Notes under the pieces: generated by a model
The model's input: only the letters and a program-made list of their open reading frames with translations
The model's database searches: none
Told to the model about the DNA's origin: nothing
Shown here: positions 49,903 to 59,654 of the stretch, one piece after another
Layout: each line of letters starts with the position of its first letter
Numbering within the stretch: the stretch's first letter is position 1
Assembly: GCA_002435715.1 (NCBI GenBank)
Contig: DISD01000068.1
Location: 1 to 64,000, forward strand
Origin: Rhodospirillaceae bacterium UBA6219
GTDB lineage: Bacteria; Pseudomonadota; Alphaproteobacteria; Rhodospirillales; Magnetospirillaceae
DNA: 64,000 nt
Reading direction: 5' to 3'
Program-made: the position numbers and the translations under genes

Positions 49903-51670
49903 GCTTGGTATCATCGGCAATTGCACCATCGCCGCCTTGGTCGATTCCAAGGCGTCCATCGTCTGGAACTGCTTCCCGCGTCTGGATGGCGACGCCGTCT
50001 TCCAATCGCTGGTCAACGGCAATGACGGCATCGACGGCGAGTTCTCGGTGTCGCTGGTGGACCAGGTCCACACCGAGCAGGAATATCTGCCCAATTCCGC
50101 CATCTTGCGCACCGTGCTGTCGGATCGTCATGGCGGTCTGGTGGAAGTGGTGGATTTCTGCCCCCGCTTCGCCCTGTACGAACGTATCTATCGGCCGCCG
50201 ATGATCGTGCGTCGTATCCTGCCGCTGAAGGGACGGCCGCGTCTGCGCATCCGTCTGCGGCCGCGTTTCGGCAACGGCGCCCTGATGCCGCAGATCACCC
50301 GGGGCAGCAACCATGTACGTTACGTTTCGGCCGACCAGACCCTGCGCCTGACCACCAACGCCCCCATTTCCTATGTCATCGAGGAACGCTCTTTCGTGCT
50401 GGACCGCCCGGTGGACATGATCCTGGGCGCCGATGAAAGCCTGCAGGCGGGTATCGAAAGCACGGCGCGGGATCTGTTCGAGCGCACCGCCGATCATTGG
50501 CGGTCGTGGGTGCGGTCCTTGTCCATTCCGTTCGAATGGCAAGATGCGGTGATCCGCGCCGCCATCACCTTGAAGGTGTGCAATTTCGAGGAAACCGGCG
50601 CCATCGTCGCGGCGCTGACCACCTCGATCCCGGAAGCCGCCGACACCGAACGCAATTGGGATTACCGCTTCTGCTGGCTGCGCGACGCCTATTTCGTCAT
50701 CCATGCGCTCAACCGTCTGGGCGTCACCCGCATGATGGAAGATTACCTGCGCTATATCGGCGACATCGTCGAAGGCTCCAGCGAGGACGGTCTGCGCCCG
50801 GTCTATGGCATCACCCGGGATTCCACCATGGATGAAGTCATCGCCGACCATCTGGCCGGCTATCGCGGTTTCGGTCCGGTGCGTCTGGGCAACCAGGCCC
50901 ATCTGCAGGTTCAAAACGACGTCTATGGCAGCATCGTCCTGGCCTCGACCCACGCCTTTTTCGATCGCCGTCTGACCCATCCCGGCGACGACACCTTGTT
51001 CGAACAATTGGAACGGTTGGGGGCGCGGTCCATCGCCACCTTCGATCAGCCCGATGCCGGGCCGTGGGAGTTGCGCAATTCCGCCCATGTGCACACGTTT
51101 TCGGCCGTCATGTGCTGGGCCGCCTGCGACCGTCTGGCCAAGATCGCCAAACGGATCAATAAGGGCGACCGCGCCAGTTACTGGCGGCGCGAGGCCGATC
51201 GCCTGCATGCCACCATCTGTAGCCGGGCCTGGAACGAGGCCTTGGGAAGTTTCGTTTCCACCTTCGACGGCACCGACATGGACGCCACGCTTTTGCTGCT
51301 GCACGAAGTGGACTTCCTGGCTGCCGACGACCCGCGTCTGGCCGGCACCGTCGATACGGTGGCCAAGGCGCTCAGGAGCGACGGTTTCCTGTACCGCTAT
51401 GTGGCCGAGGATGATTTCGGCCGCCCCAAGACCGCTTTTATCATCTGCGTCTTCTGGTATATCGACGCCCTGGCCGCCATCGGCCGCAAGGCCGAGGCGC
51501 GGGCTTTGTTCGAACAGGTGCTGGACAAGCGCAATCCCCTGGGGCTGCTGTCGGAAGACATCGATCCGCGCACCGGCGAATTGTGGGGCAACTTCCCCCA
51601 GACCTATTCCATGGTCGGCCTGATCAACTGCGCCATGAAGTTGTCGCGGTCGTGGGAGGAAGCGTTTTAG
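49889..51670 (+). CDS. GH15 family glucoamylase/trehalase-like protein
   Basis: 593 residues. An N-terminal beta-sandwich (IGNCTIAALVDSKASIVWNCFPRLDGDAVF) is followed by the (alpha/alpha)6 barrel with WDYRFCWLRDAYFVIHALNRLG and the C-terminal SEDIDPRTGELWGNFPQTYSMVGLI. Bacterial GH15 members of this type act as glucoamylases or as trehalases; in an operon with otsA and otsB, trehalose breakdown or glucan trimming are both reasonable. No signal peptide, so it is cytoplasmic. Confidence 0.9.
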   Translation: MSSLELGIIGNCTIAALVDSKASIVWNCFPRLDGDAVFQSLVNGNDGIDGEFSVSLVDQVHTEQEYLPNSAILRTVLSDRHGGLVEVVDFCPRFALYERIYRPPMIVRRILPLKGRPRLRIRLRPRFGNGALMPQITRGSNHVRYVSADQTLRLTTNAPISYVIEERSFVLDRPVDMILGADESLQAGIESTARDLFERTADHWRSWVRSLSIPFEWQDAVIRAAITLKVCNFEETGAIVAALTTSIPEAADTERNWDYRFCWLRDAYFVIHALNRLGVTRMMEDYLRYIGDIVEGSSEDGLRPVYGITRDSTMDEVIADHLAGYRGFGPVRLGNQAHLQVQNDVYGSIVLASTHAFFDRRLTHPGDDTLFEQLERLGARSIATFDQPDAGPWELRNSAHVHTFSAVMCWAACDRLAKIAKRINKGDRASYWRREADRLHATICSRAWNEALGSFVSTFDGTDMDATLLLLHEVDFLAADDPRLAGTVDTVAKALRSDGFLYRYVAEDDFGRPKTAFIICVFWYIDALAAIGRKAEARALFEQVLDKRNPLGLLSEDIDPRTGELWGNFPQTYSMVGLINCAMKLSRSWEEAF

Positions 51671-51784
51671 CTGTGTCTTTGGGTCGATTTGCCTTCGCTG
51701 GTGTGCGTTTACCCCTTGAAGTCATATATCTAAGGCATTATATGACGTTTTATCGTCATACCCGCACCGCCATGGGAGCCCGAG

Positions 51785-52081
51785 ATGCAGTTCAGTTTGG
51801 AAGCCACTGGAAACGGCCTGTTGGTGTCGCTTTCCGGCCAGCTGGATTACACCGCGACCGGCGGCTTCGAGGAATTGATGCGCGAGACCAGGGAAATCGC
51901 TCCGCAGACGCTGACGCTGGATTTTTCGCGGGTCACCTGGCTTGATTCCGTCGGACTGGGACAATTGTTCCTGATGCGGGAAAAGCTGCGCGCGTCCCAG
52001 ATCTGTTTGTCCAATCCAAAGCCGTCCATTCGTCAATTGCTGAGCTTGACCAAGGCGGATTTGATTTTCAGCGTCGTCTAA
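51785..52081 (+). CDS. STAS-domain anti-sigma-factor antagonist-like protein
   Basis: 98 residues: single STAS domain, GLLVSLSGQLDYTATGGFEELM, LTLDFSRVTWLDSVGLGQLFLMREKL. The D-S-x-G-L-G motif carries the Ser that is normally the phosphorylation switch. It probably takes part in a partner-switching circuit. No cognate kinase or anti-sigma gene is next to it. GGGAG precedes the start. Confidence 0.88.
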   Translation: MQFSLEATGNGLLVSLSGQLDYTATGGFEELMRETREIAPQTLTLDFSRVTWLDSVGLGQLFLMREKLRASQICLSNPKPSIRQLLSLTKADLIFSVV

Positions 52082-52083
52082 GA

Positions 52084-52120
52084 GCATTTTCCACTCTGAC
52101 GCGGTCAACGTGGAAAATGC
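52084..52120. repeat. Long imperfect palindrome (REP/terminator-like)
   Basis: GCATTTTCCAC and its exact complement GTGGAAAATGC flank TGAC-GCG-GTCA, giving an 11-bp outer and a 4-bp inner stem. It begins 3 nt after the STAS stop. It may terminate that transcript or be a copy of a dispersed intergenic palindrome. Confidence 0.65.
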
Positions 52121-52205
52121 GAGAAGCCGGCGCGGCGATTGCGCGGCCCGCAAGCGGCGCCACGGGCAGACGCGAAATGTTCGCTCCGGCCGTCGGGGGC
52201 GGATT

Positions 52206-53540
52206 TCAGCCGACCGGCACCATGGCGGCGCGCATTTCCAACAGGTGAGCGATCTCTGCCGGCAGATCCACGTCGGCCAACCCGATCGTCTGGCCGGCGG
52301 CGACGGGACGGCGCAGCACCGCGCCTTGGCTCAACGACACCGGCAAACTGCCGGTGGTCACCGCGTGGCCCGAGGCCACCAGGATTCCACGCACACTTGA
52401 CCCGCCGATACCGTCCAGGACGGTACCGGCGGCCAAGTCCGTCTTGGCGATGCTGGCAACGTCGGCGATCCAATCCCGGGGGCAGCCGGTGTGTTCGCCG
52501 CGTAGGCAGACGCTGGCCACCGACAGCGACGCTTCCAGCCCGGCGAGGCGATGCGGGCGCCAGCGGGCCGCATAGCAACCGCTGGAATCGGTCAGCAGGC
52601 CATATTCGGAAAACGACAAGGTGGTGTGCGGCGAGGGCGAGGTGAAGGTGGCGAACACCCCCCAACGCAGGCCGCCATGGACCGCGCGGCCATCGGGTTC
52701 CAGACACGAGGCGGCTTCCACCACCCCCATGGTTTCCAGCCGCCCGCCATCAGCCACCGGGCGGAAGATGTGGGGCAGGTCATGGGTGCCGCAGGGCGGG
52801 CAGGTCAGTCCGTTGGCGGGGGGGCGCAAACCGGTGGCGTTACACACCGAGGCCAGTTCCAAGGCGGCGCGGGTGCCGTCCAGGCTGGCGGTGGCGGTGC
52901 GCGGGTCCAGATCCTTGGCCCGGGCCTGTTCGGGGCTGATGCCCAGATGCGACCACACCTGATCGGGGCCGACGGTTTCGTGGCCCGGCTTCCAGGCGAT
53001 GCCGCGTCCGGCGGCGGCGACCTCGAAACCGCAGGCCCGGGCCCAGTCCACCATTTCGCAGATCAGTGACGGCTGGTCGCCATAGGCCAGGGAATAGATC
53101 ACCCCTTGCAAGCGGGCCTGACGGGCCAGATAGGGGCCAAGGGCGGCATCGGCCTCGATGCTGGCCATGATCACATGGATGTCGTTGGCCATGGCGGCCA
53201 AGGCGTTGCCGGCGGCCAAGGGCGAATTGGTCGATTCGATCACCACGTCCAGACCGGTCTGTTCCAGCATGGCCATGGGATCGTCGGTGACCCAGGTGCC
53301 GCCGGTGGCGAAAGCTTCGCTCAGGCTGCGCGCCACCGCCTTGGCCGGTGGCCACATGGCCAAGGCCAGGGCGGTGTGGGCGCGTTCGATGTCGGGATGC
53401 GAGATGGCGGCCACGTGCAAAGGGGGCAGGTGACGGGCCTGGGCCAGGAACAAGGACGCGAATTTGCCTGCGCCGATCAGGCCGACACGTAACGGACGAC
53501 CGTCGGCCAGTCTTTCGCTCATCAAGGTCATCAGGCTCAT
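52206..53540 (-). CDS. NAD(P)-binding oxidoreductase with C-terminal SAF domain
   Basis: 444 residues from ATG 53540. A Rossmann start (RVGLIGAGKFASLFLAQA), then VVIESTNSPLAAGNALAAM, HVIMASIEADAALGPYLARQA and AGRGIAWKPGHETVGPDQVW, a homoserine-dehydrogenase-like core (DRL type). The last 70 residues are a SAF domain (TDLAAGTVLDGIGGSSVRG, AVLRRPVAAGQTIGLADVDL), as found in sialate synthases and FlgA. The substrate is unknown; carbohydrate or polyol acid metabolism is likely from the family. It is sometimes labelled flagellar because of the SAF part, which is not justified here. Confidence 0.8.
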   Translation of the reverse strand: MSLMTLMSERLADGRPLRVGLIGAGKFASLFLAQARHLPPLHVAAISHPDIERAHTALALAMWPPAKAVARSLSEAFATGGTWVTDDPMAMLEQTGLDVVIESTNSPLAAGNALAAMANDIHVIMASIEADAALGPYLARQARLQGVIYSLAYGDQPSLICEMVDWARACGFEVAAAGRGIAWKPGHETVGPDQVWSHLGISPEQARAKDLDPRTATASLDGTRAALELASVCNATGLRPPANGLTCPPCGTHDLPHIFRPVADGGRLETMGVVEAASCLEPDGRAVHGGLRWGVFATFTSPSPHTTLSFSEYGLLTDSSGCYAARWRPHRLAGLEASLSVASVCLRGEHTGCPRDWIADVASIAKTDLAAGTVLDGIGGSSVRGILVASGHAVTTGSLPVSLSQGAVLRRPVAAGQTIGLADVDLPAEIAHLLEMRAAMVPVG

Positions 53541-53804
53541 GAGTGTCTTTCCGCGTTCCCCCAGGCGACAACTTATCCGCAACAGGGGTGGTTGAAAACC
53601 ACCCAAGCGCAGGGGTGATGTAAATAACTGGTTAATCCTTTGCAGTAATGCCTGAACATTGGCCCGCATGAACGTGCGGGGGCTATGCATATTTTGCAGC
53701 GAAAGAACAGGCTCCCCCCCTTTTTCCTTGGCGGACGAATGATTACGTAACAATCGGGACCACCGCTTGCCGGCCCCGGCCGGCCTGAGGAAATGGAGTA
53801 TGCC

Positions 53805-55751
53805 ATGCCCGTCGCCGACGACATTTTCTCGCAATTCGCCCGTGCCTATGAAGGGCGCAAGGATGCCGAGATCAGCTTGGCCGAGTACCTGGATGGGTGC
53901 CGGACCGATTCCATGATGTATGCGTCAGCCGCTGAACGGATGATCGCCGCCATCGGCGAACCCAGTATCGTCGACACCGCCAAGGACCCGCGCCTCAGTC
54001 GGGTCTTCATGAACCGAACGCTGAAGGTCTATCCCGCCTTTGCCGAATTCTACGGCATGGAGGAAACCATCGAGCGCATCGTCGGCTATTTCCGCCACGC
54101 CGCCCAAGGGTTGGAGGAAAGAAAGCAGATTCTGTACCTGTTGGGACCGGTGGGCGGCGGCAAGTCGTCGCTGGCCGAACGGCTGAAGGCACTGATGGAG
54201 GTGATGCCCGTCTACGTGCTGAAGGCCGGCAAAGAGGTCAGCCCGCTGTTTGAAAGCCCGCTGGGGCTGTTCGACCCGGACACCATGGGATCGGTGCTGG
54301 AAGACAAATACGGCATCCCGCGCCGTCGCCTGCCGGGACTGATGAGCCCATGGGCGGTCAAGCGTCTGGACGAATTCGGCGGCGACATCTCGCGCTTCAA
54401 GGTGGTCAAGGTCTATCCGTCGCGGCTTCGGCAGATCGGTGTCGCCAAATGCGAACCGGGCGACGAAAACAACCAGGACATTTCCACCCTGGTGGGCAAG
54501 GTGGACATCCGCAAACTGGAAATGTTCGGCCAGAACGATCCCGACGCCTATTCCCATTCCGGTGGCCTGAACCGCTGCACCCAGGGCCTGCTGGAATTCG
54601 TCGAGATGTTCAAGGCCCCCATCAAGATGCTGCACCCGTTGCTGACGGCGACCCAGGAAGGCAATTACGCCGGGTCGGAAAATATCGGCGCCATGCCGTT
54701 TTCCGGCATCATCTTGGCCCATTCCAACGAAGCGGAATGGCAGACCTTCAAGAACAACAAGAACAACGAAGCCTTCATCGACCGCATCTGCGTCATCAAG
54801 GTGCCTTATTGCCTGCGGGTCACCGAGGAACAGCGCATCTATGACAAGCTGATCCAGACATCCGAACTGGCCAACGCGCCGTGCGCGCCGTCCACCTTGG
54901 AAATGCTGGCCCGCTTCACCGTTCTAAGCCGGTTGAAGGAACACGAGAACTCGAACCTTTATTCCAAGATGCGGGTCTATGACGGCGAAAGCATCAAGGA
55001 AACCGACCCCAAAGCGAAACCGATGCAGGAATACAAGGATTCCGCCGGGGTGGACGAAGGCATGGACGGCATTTCCACCCGCTTCGCCTTCAAGGTTCTG
55101 TCGTCCACCTTCAATTACGACACATCCGAAGTGGCGGCCGACCCGGTGCACCTGATGTATGTGCTGGAACAAAGCATCAAGCGCGAACAATTCCCCGAGG
55201 ACACCGAGAAAAAGTACCTGGAATTCATCAAGGCCGATCTGGCCCAGCGTTATGCCGAGTTCATCGGCAACGAAATCCAGAAGGCTTACTTGGAAAGCTA
55301 TCACGATTACGGCCAGAACCTGTTCGACCGCTATGTGGATTACGCCGACGCCTGGATCGAGGATCAGGATTTCAAGGACCCCGATACCGGCCAGTTGCTG
55401 AACCGCGATTTGCTGAACCAGGAACTGTCCAAGATCGAAAAGCCGGCCGGTATCGCCAATCCCAAGGATTTCCGCAACGAAGTGGTCAAGTTCAGTCTGC
55501 GGGCACGGGCCAATAACAAGGGCCGCAACCCGTCCTGGACGTCTTACGAAAAAATCCGTGAAGTCATCGAACGGCGCATGTTCAGCCAAGTAGAAGACCT
55601 GCTGCCGGTGATCAGCTTCGGCACCAAGAAGGACAGCGACAGCGAAAAGAAACACCACGAATTCGTCGAACGCATGATGAGCCGCGGCTACACCGAACGC
55701 CAGGTCCGCCGCTTGGTGGAATGGTACATGCGGGTCAAACAGGCCGGTTAA
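53805..55751 (+). CDS. prkA: PrkA serine protein kinase
   Basis: 648 residues. ATG 53805 is chosen because GGAG lies 7 nt upstream; ATG 53793 is too close to its own GAGG. AAA+ part with Walker A LLGPVGGGKSSLAERL, preceded by DPRLSRVFMNRTLKVYPAF and FYGMEETIERIV; later PFSGIILAHSNEAEW and the PrkA C-terminal domain (EQSIKREQFPEDTEKKYLEFIK, SFGTKKDSDSEKKHHEFVERM). A stress-linked kinase/protease-like ATPase. Forms an operon with the DUF444 and SpoVR genes. Confidence 0.95.
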   Translation: MPVADDIFSQFARAYEGRKDAEISLAEYLDGCRTDSMMYASAAERMIAAIGEPSIVDTAKDPRLSRVFMNRTLKVYPAFAEFYGMEETIERIVGYFRHAAQGLEERKQILYLLGPVGGGKSSLAERLKALMEVMPVYVLKAGKEVSPLFESPLGLFDPDTMGSVLEDKYGIPRRRLPGLMSPWAVKRLDEFGGDISRFKVVKVYPSRLRQIGVAKCEPGDENNQDISTLVGKVDIRKLEMFGQNDPDAYSHSGGLNRCTQGLLEFVEMFKAPIKMLHPLLTATQEGNYAGSENIGAMPFSGIILAHSNEAEWQTFKNNKNNEAFIDRICVIKVPYCLRVTEEQRIYDKLIQTSELANAPCAPSTLEMLARFTVLSRLKEHENSNLYSKMRVYDGESIKETDPKAKPMQEYKDSAGVDEGMDGISTRFAFKVLSSTFNYDTSEVAADPVHLMYVLEQSIKREQFPEDTEKKYLEFIKADLAQRYAEFIGNEIQKAYLESYHDYGQNLFDRYVDYADAWIEDQDFKDPDTGQLLNRDLLNQELSKIEKPAGIANPKDFRNEVVKFSLRARANNKGRNPSWTSYEKIREVIERRMFSQVEDLLPVISFGTKKDSDSEKKHHEFVERMMSRGYTERQVRRLVEWYMRVKQAG

Positions 55752-55789
55752 GGCCGGCGCCAGAGTGACGGGAAGGAGAGGGCAAACCA

Positions 55790-57076
55790 ATGAACATCAT
55801 TGACCGTCGCCTGAACCCGAAAGGTAAAAGCCTGGCCAACCGCCAGCGTTTTCTGCGCCGTGCGCGTGAGCAGATCCGAAAGGCGGTGCGCGAGGCCAGT
55901 TCCGGGCGGTCGATCACCGACATCGACGGCGGCGAAGGCGTGTCCATCCCCATGGACGGTTTGCACGAACCCAGCTTTCGTCGGGCCGCCCAAGGGGGCG
56001 TGCGTGATGCCGTGGTCCCCGGCAACAAGGAATTCGTCCCCGGCGACACCATCGCCAAGCCACCACAGCAAGGGGGCGCGGGGGGCGGTTCCGACGGGTC
56101 GCCGGATGGTGGCGGCGAGGACAGCTTTCATTTCGTGCTGTCGCGCGACGAGTTCCTGGATCTGTTCCTGGAAGATCTGGAACTGCCGGATTTGGAAAAG
56201 ACCAATCTGACCAAGACGGAAAACGTTGCGTTCTCCCGTGCCGGTCTGTCGGTCACCGGTTCGCCGTCCAACTTGAATTTGGTCCGCACCATGCGCAATT
56301 CGCTGAGCCGGCGTATCGCGTTGAAGCGTCCCAAACCGGCCGAGATGGCCGAACTTCAGGCCGCCATCGTCGAGTTGGAAGAAAGCGGCGACAACCCGGA
56401 AATGCTGTCGGAATTGCGGCTGCAATACCAGGACTTGCTGACCAAGTCGCGGCGCGTCCCCTATATCGACCCCGTCGACGTGCGTTACAATCGTTTCCAG
56501 GCGGTGCCCAAGCCCATTAGTCAGGCGGTGATGTTCTGTCTGATGGATGTGTCGGGATCGATGACCGAGCACATGAAGGATTTGGCCAAGCGCTTCTACA
56601 TGCTGCTGTATCTGTTCCTGACCCGGCGTTACCGCCATGTGGACATCGTCTTCATCCGTCACACCCACACCGCCAAGGAAGTGGACGAGGAAACCTTCTT
56701 TTATTCCACCGAGACCGGCGGCACCGTGGTCTCCACCGCTTTGGCCGAGATGACCCGCATCGTCAAGGCGCGGTACTCGCCTTCTGACTGGAACATCTAT
56801 GCCGCCCAGGCGTCGGACGGCGACAACACGTCTTCGGACAACCCGGCGACGCTGAACCTGCTTTACGATTCCATCCTGCCGGTGTGCCAGTATTTCGCCT
56901 ATATCGAGGTTGGCGCCGAATACAAGGATTGGCTGGGCCGCGAATCCGATCTGTGGCGGGCCTATAAAAGTGTGACCGCCGACAACATGGCCATGCGCAA
57001 GGTGCGCAGCCGGGCGCAAATCTTCCCGGTCTTTCGGGACCTGTTCTCGCGCGAGGGCCGCCATGTCGAAGCGTAG
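55790..57076 (+). CDS. YeaH/YhbH family protein (DUF444, vWA-like)
   Basis: 428 residues. N terminus IIDRRLNPKGKSLANRQRFLRRAREQIRKAV, a Gly-rich linker (about 100-115), ISQAVMFCLMDVSGSMTEHMKDLAKRF with an intact MIDAS-like D-x-S-x-S, and FFYSTETGGTVVSTAL. Works with PrkA and SpoVR in the conserved stress module seen in E. coli as yeaG-yeaH-ycgB. The spoVR ATG lies inside its end (14-nt overlap). Confidence 0.95.
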   Translation: MNIIDRRLNPKGKSLANRQRFLRRAREQIRKAVREASSGRSITDIDGGEGVSIPMDGLHEPSFRRAAQGGVRDAVVPGNKEFVPGDTIAKPPQQGGAGGGSDGSPDGGGEDSFHFVLSRDEFLDLFLEDLELPDLEKTNLTKTENVAFSRAGLSVTGSPSNLNLVRTMRNSLSRRIALKRPKPAEMAELQAAIVELEESGDNPEMLSELRLQYQDLLTKSRRVPYIDPVDVRYNRFQAVPKPISQAVMFCLMDVSGSMTEHMKDLAKRFYMLLYLFLTRRYRHVDIVFIRHTHTAKEVDEETFFYSTETGGTVVSTALAEMTRIVKARYSPSDWNIYAAQASDGDNTSSDNPATLNLLYDSILPVCQYFAYIEVGAEYKDWLGRESDLWRAYKSVTADNMAMRKVRSRAQIFPVFRDLFSREGRHVEA

Positions 57077-58598
57077 TCACGACAAGCTGCTGTTCACCGG
57101 CGCTGACTGGACCTTCGACAAGGTCATGCGGGTCCACGACGCTGTGGCCGAGATCGCCCATGGTGAACTGGGCCTGGACACTTATCCCAACCAGATCGAG
57201 GTGATCACCGCCGAACAGATGCTGGACGCTTATTCGTCCATCGGCATGCCGCTGATGTACAAGCACTGGTCGTTCGGCAAGCATTTCGCCGCCGACGAAT
57301 CCCTGTACCGGCGCGGCATGCGCGGTCTGGCCTATGAGATCGTCATCAATTCCAGCCCCTGCATCAGCTACATCATGGAAGAAAATTCCATGGCCATGCA
57401 GACCCTGGTCATCGCCCATGCCGCTTTCGGCCACAACCATTTCTTCAAGAACAACGCTTTGTTCAAGCAATGGACCGACGCCAAGGGCATCTTGGATTAT
57501 CTGGAATTCGCCAAGACCTATATCCTGCATGCCGAGGAACGCCATGGAGCGCGGGCCGTCGAACGGGTGCTGGACGCCGCCCACGCGCTGATGGGTCACG
57601 GCGTGCACAAATATCCGCGCAAGCGTCCTTTCGATCTGGCCGAGGACAAGCGTCGGCAACGGGAACGCGCCGATTGGTTCCAGCAGAATTACAATGATCT
57701 GTGGCGCACGGTACCGCGTTCCGAAAATGCCTTCCCCGAGGATTCCGAGGCGGCGGAGCGCAAGCGGGCCTTGGGGCTGCCGGAAGAAAACATTCTGTAT
57801 TTCCTGGAAAAATCGGCGCCGCTTTTGGCGCCCTGGCAGCGCGAGATTTTGCGCATCGTGCGTAACATCGCCCAATATTTCTATCCGCAGAAACAGACCA
57901 AGGTGATGAACGAAGGCTGCGCCACCATGGTGCATTACACCATCGCCAACCGTCTGCACGACAAGGGGCTGATCGACGACGGCACCTTGATGGAAATCCT
58001 GCATTCCCACACCAACGTGGTGTTCCAGCCCGGTTTCGACGATCCGCGCTTTTCCGGCATAAACCCTTACGCCCTGGGTTTCGCCATGATGGAAGACATC
58101 AAGCGCATCTGCGAAAATCCCAGCGACGAGGACCGCGCCTGGTTCCCCGATTTCGCCGGCATCAATGATGCCTGGGGGACGCTGCGCCACGCCTGGGCCG
58201 ATTTCCGCGACGAAAGCTTCATCCTGCAATTCCTGTCGCCCAACGTCATGCGCAAGCTGCGGCTGTTCCACCTGCACGACCAGGCCGAAGCCGAAGACAT
58301 GGTGGTCAAGGCCATCCACGACGAACGCGGTTATCGGGACGTGCGCAAGACCCTGGCGAAATCCTATGACATCGGAGCGCTGGAGCCCGACATTCAGGTG
58401 GTGGACGTGGATTTGACCGGCGACCGCCGGTTGATCCTGCATCACCGCGTGGCCGACGGCATCATGCTGGATTCGCTCGAGGCGCTGCGTACGCTGCGCC
58501 ATTTGGCCAATCTGTGGGGCTATCCGGTGCGTCTGGTCGAGGTGGATGGCAAATATGACGACGTGCTGAAAGTGCATGACGACGTGGAACCGGACTGA
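57063..58598 (+). CDS. SpoVR family protein (YcgB-like)
   Basis: 511 residues: GADWTFDKVMRVHDAVAEIA, LDTYPNQIEVITAEQMLDAYSSIGMPLMYKHWSFGK, EIVINSSPCISYIMEENSM, HAAFGHNHFFKNN, MNEGCATMVHY, RFSGINPYALGFAMMEDI, YDIGALEPDIQVVDVDLTGDRRL. The full SpoVR pattern is present. The biochemical role is unknown. Third gene of the prkA module. Confidence 0.95.
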   Translation: MSKRSHDKLLFTGADWTFDKVMRVHDAVAEIAHGELGLDTYPNQIEVITAEQMLDAYSSIGMPLMYKHWSFGKHFAADESLYRRGMRGLAYEIVINSSPCISYIMEENSMAMQTLVIAHAAFGHNHFFKNNALFKQWTDAKGILDYLEFAKTYILHAEERHGARAVERVLDAAHALMGHGVHKYPRKRPFDLAEDKRRQRERADWFQQNYNDLWRTVPRSENAFPEDSEAAERKRALGLPEENILYFLEKSAPLLAPWQREILRIVRNIAQYFYPQKQTKVMNEGCATMVHYTIANRLHDKGLIDDGTLMEILHSHTNVVFQPGFDDPRFSGINPYALGFAMMEDIKRICENPSDEDRAWFPDFAGINDAWGTLRHAWADFRDESFILQFLSPNVMRKLRLFHLHDQAEAEDMVVKAIHDERGYRDVRKTLAKSYDIGALEPDIQVVDVDLTGDRRLILHHRVADGIMLDSLEALRTLRHLANLWGYPVRLVEVDGKYDDVLKVHDDVEPD

Positions 58599-58666
58599 CC
58601 AATTATGTTGCGCTGCACAATAAACTTCTGCTAAATAGAGCGTGGGGGTGAGCCGGAGTGCCCGCC

Positions 58667-59218
58667 ATGTTGTATCGCAAGTTGTTATTCCAGGAACGTG
58701 CACAGTTCCGCGCCCACCTGAAGCGCCTGTCCGCCAACGACCGCTGTTTCCGATTCGCCCATTCCCGTGTCGACGACCAATGGATCGACAAATATGTGGA
58801 CGGCATCGCTGCCGATGACATGATCCTGGGTTGTTTCGATGGCGATGTGCTGGTCGGCGCCGCCCATATCGCCTTTGCCGGCACGGTCGCCGAGATGGGC
58901 ATCAGCGTCGATCCCGCCTGCCGCATCAAGGGTATCGGCACCGAATTGACGCGGCGCGCCGTGCGCTGGACCCGCAACCGCCGGGCCGAACGGCTTTATA
59001 CCCTGTGTCAAAGCGACAATCGCTCGATGCTAGGCCTGGCCCGCAAACTGGGGATGACCATCCATCGCGAATGCGGCACCGCCGAAGCCTTCTTGCCGCT
59101 GCCGCCGCCCGATCTGTTCACCGTCGGCGACGAAATCGGTGCCGAGATGGACGGTCTGGCCCAGGATTGGCTGGATACCGTGCGGGCTTGTCAGCAGGCG
59201 TTGCTGCCCAAGAGCTGA
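58667..59218 (+). CDS. GNAT acetyltransferase
   Basis: 183 residues from ATG 58667 (GGAG 8 nt upstream; GTG 58658 is possible). LSANDRCFRFAH, ILGCFDGDVLVGAAHIAF, AEMGISVDPACRIKGIGTELTRRAV (acetyl-CoA loop R-x-x-G-x-G), LCQSDNRSMLGLARKLGM. A stand-alone GNAT of unknown substrate; similar domains sit at the C terminus of protein lysine acetyltransferases. Confidence 0.88.
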   Translation: MLYRKLLFQERAQFRAHLKRLSANDRCFRFAHSRVDDQWIDKYVDGIAADDMILGCFDGDVLVGAAHIAFAGTVAEMGISVDPACRIKGIGTELTRRAVRWTRNRRAERLYTLCQSDNRSMLGLARKLGMTIHRECGTAEAFLPLPPPDLFTVGDEIGAEMDGLAQDWLDTVRACQQALLPKS

Positions 59219-59234
59219 GTGCTATCATCGGCCC

Positions 59235-59654
59235 ATGGTCGATTTCGTCGCGTCACCGCCGCGCCGCTGGGCGCTGTTCTTCCTGGGGTGGATGTTCACC
59301 GGCCTGGGTGTCATCGGCATCTTCCTGCCCTTGTTGCCGACCACGCCGTTCCTGTTGCTGGCGGTGTGGTGCTTCGCCCGTTCGTCGCGACGTTTCCATT
59401 CCTGGCTGCTGAACCATTCCCGTTTCGGCCCCTTGCTGCGCGACTGGGAACAACACCGGGTGATCCCGGTTCGGGCCAAGGTCGTTTCGGTGACCAGCAT
59501 GAGCGGGGCCATGGTGTGGATGGTGGGCTGGTCGGGGGCGCCGTGGCCGGGAATCGCCGCCATGGGGGCGGTTTGTCTGGTTGGCGCCGTCTATGTGCTG
59601 TCCAAGCCGTCTAAAACAACGACGGCTGTTCCGCCGGCGCCCGAAGCCCCTTGA
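59235..59654 (+). CDS. DUF454 (YbaN-like) inner membrane protein
   Basis: 139 residues: FFLGWMFTGLGVIGIFLPLLPTTPFLLLAVWCFARSSRRFHSWLLNH is the family signature, followed by RFGPLLRDWEQHRVIPVRAKV and a second hydrophobic part. Three or so membrane helices. Unknown function. Its 3' end overlaps the convergent photolyase gene by 44 nt. Confidence 0.92.
   Translation: MVDFVASPPRRWALFFLGWMFTGLGVIGIFLPLLPTTPFLLLAVWCFARSSRRFHSWLLNHSRFGPLLRDWEQHRVIPVRAKVVSVTSMSGAMVWMVGWSGAPWPGIAAMGAVCLVGAVYVLSKPSKTTTAVPPAPEAP

Noticed and set aside
52206..53540. Flagellar FlgA-like protein
   Set aside because: Only the SAF domain is shared with FlgA; the N-terminal Rossmann oxidoreductase and the absence of flagellar neighbours contradict it.
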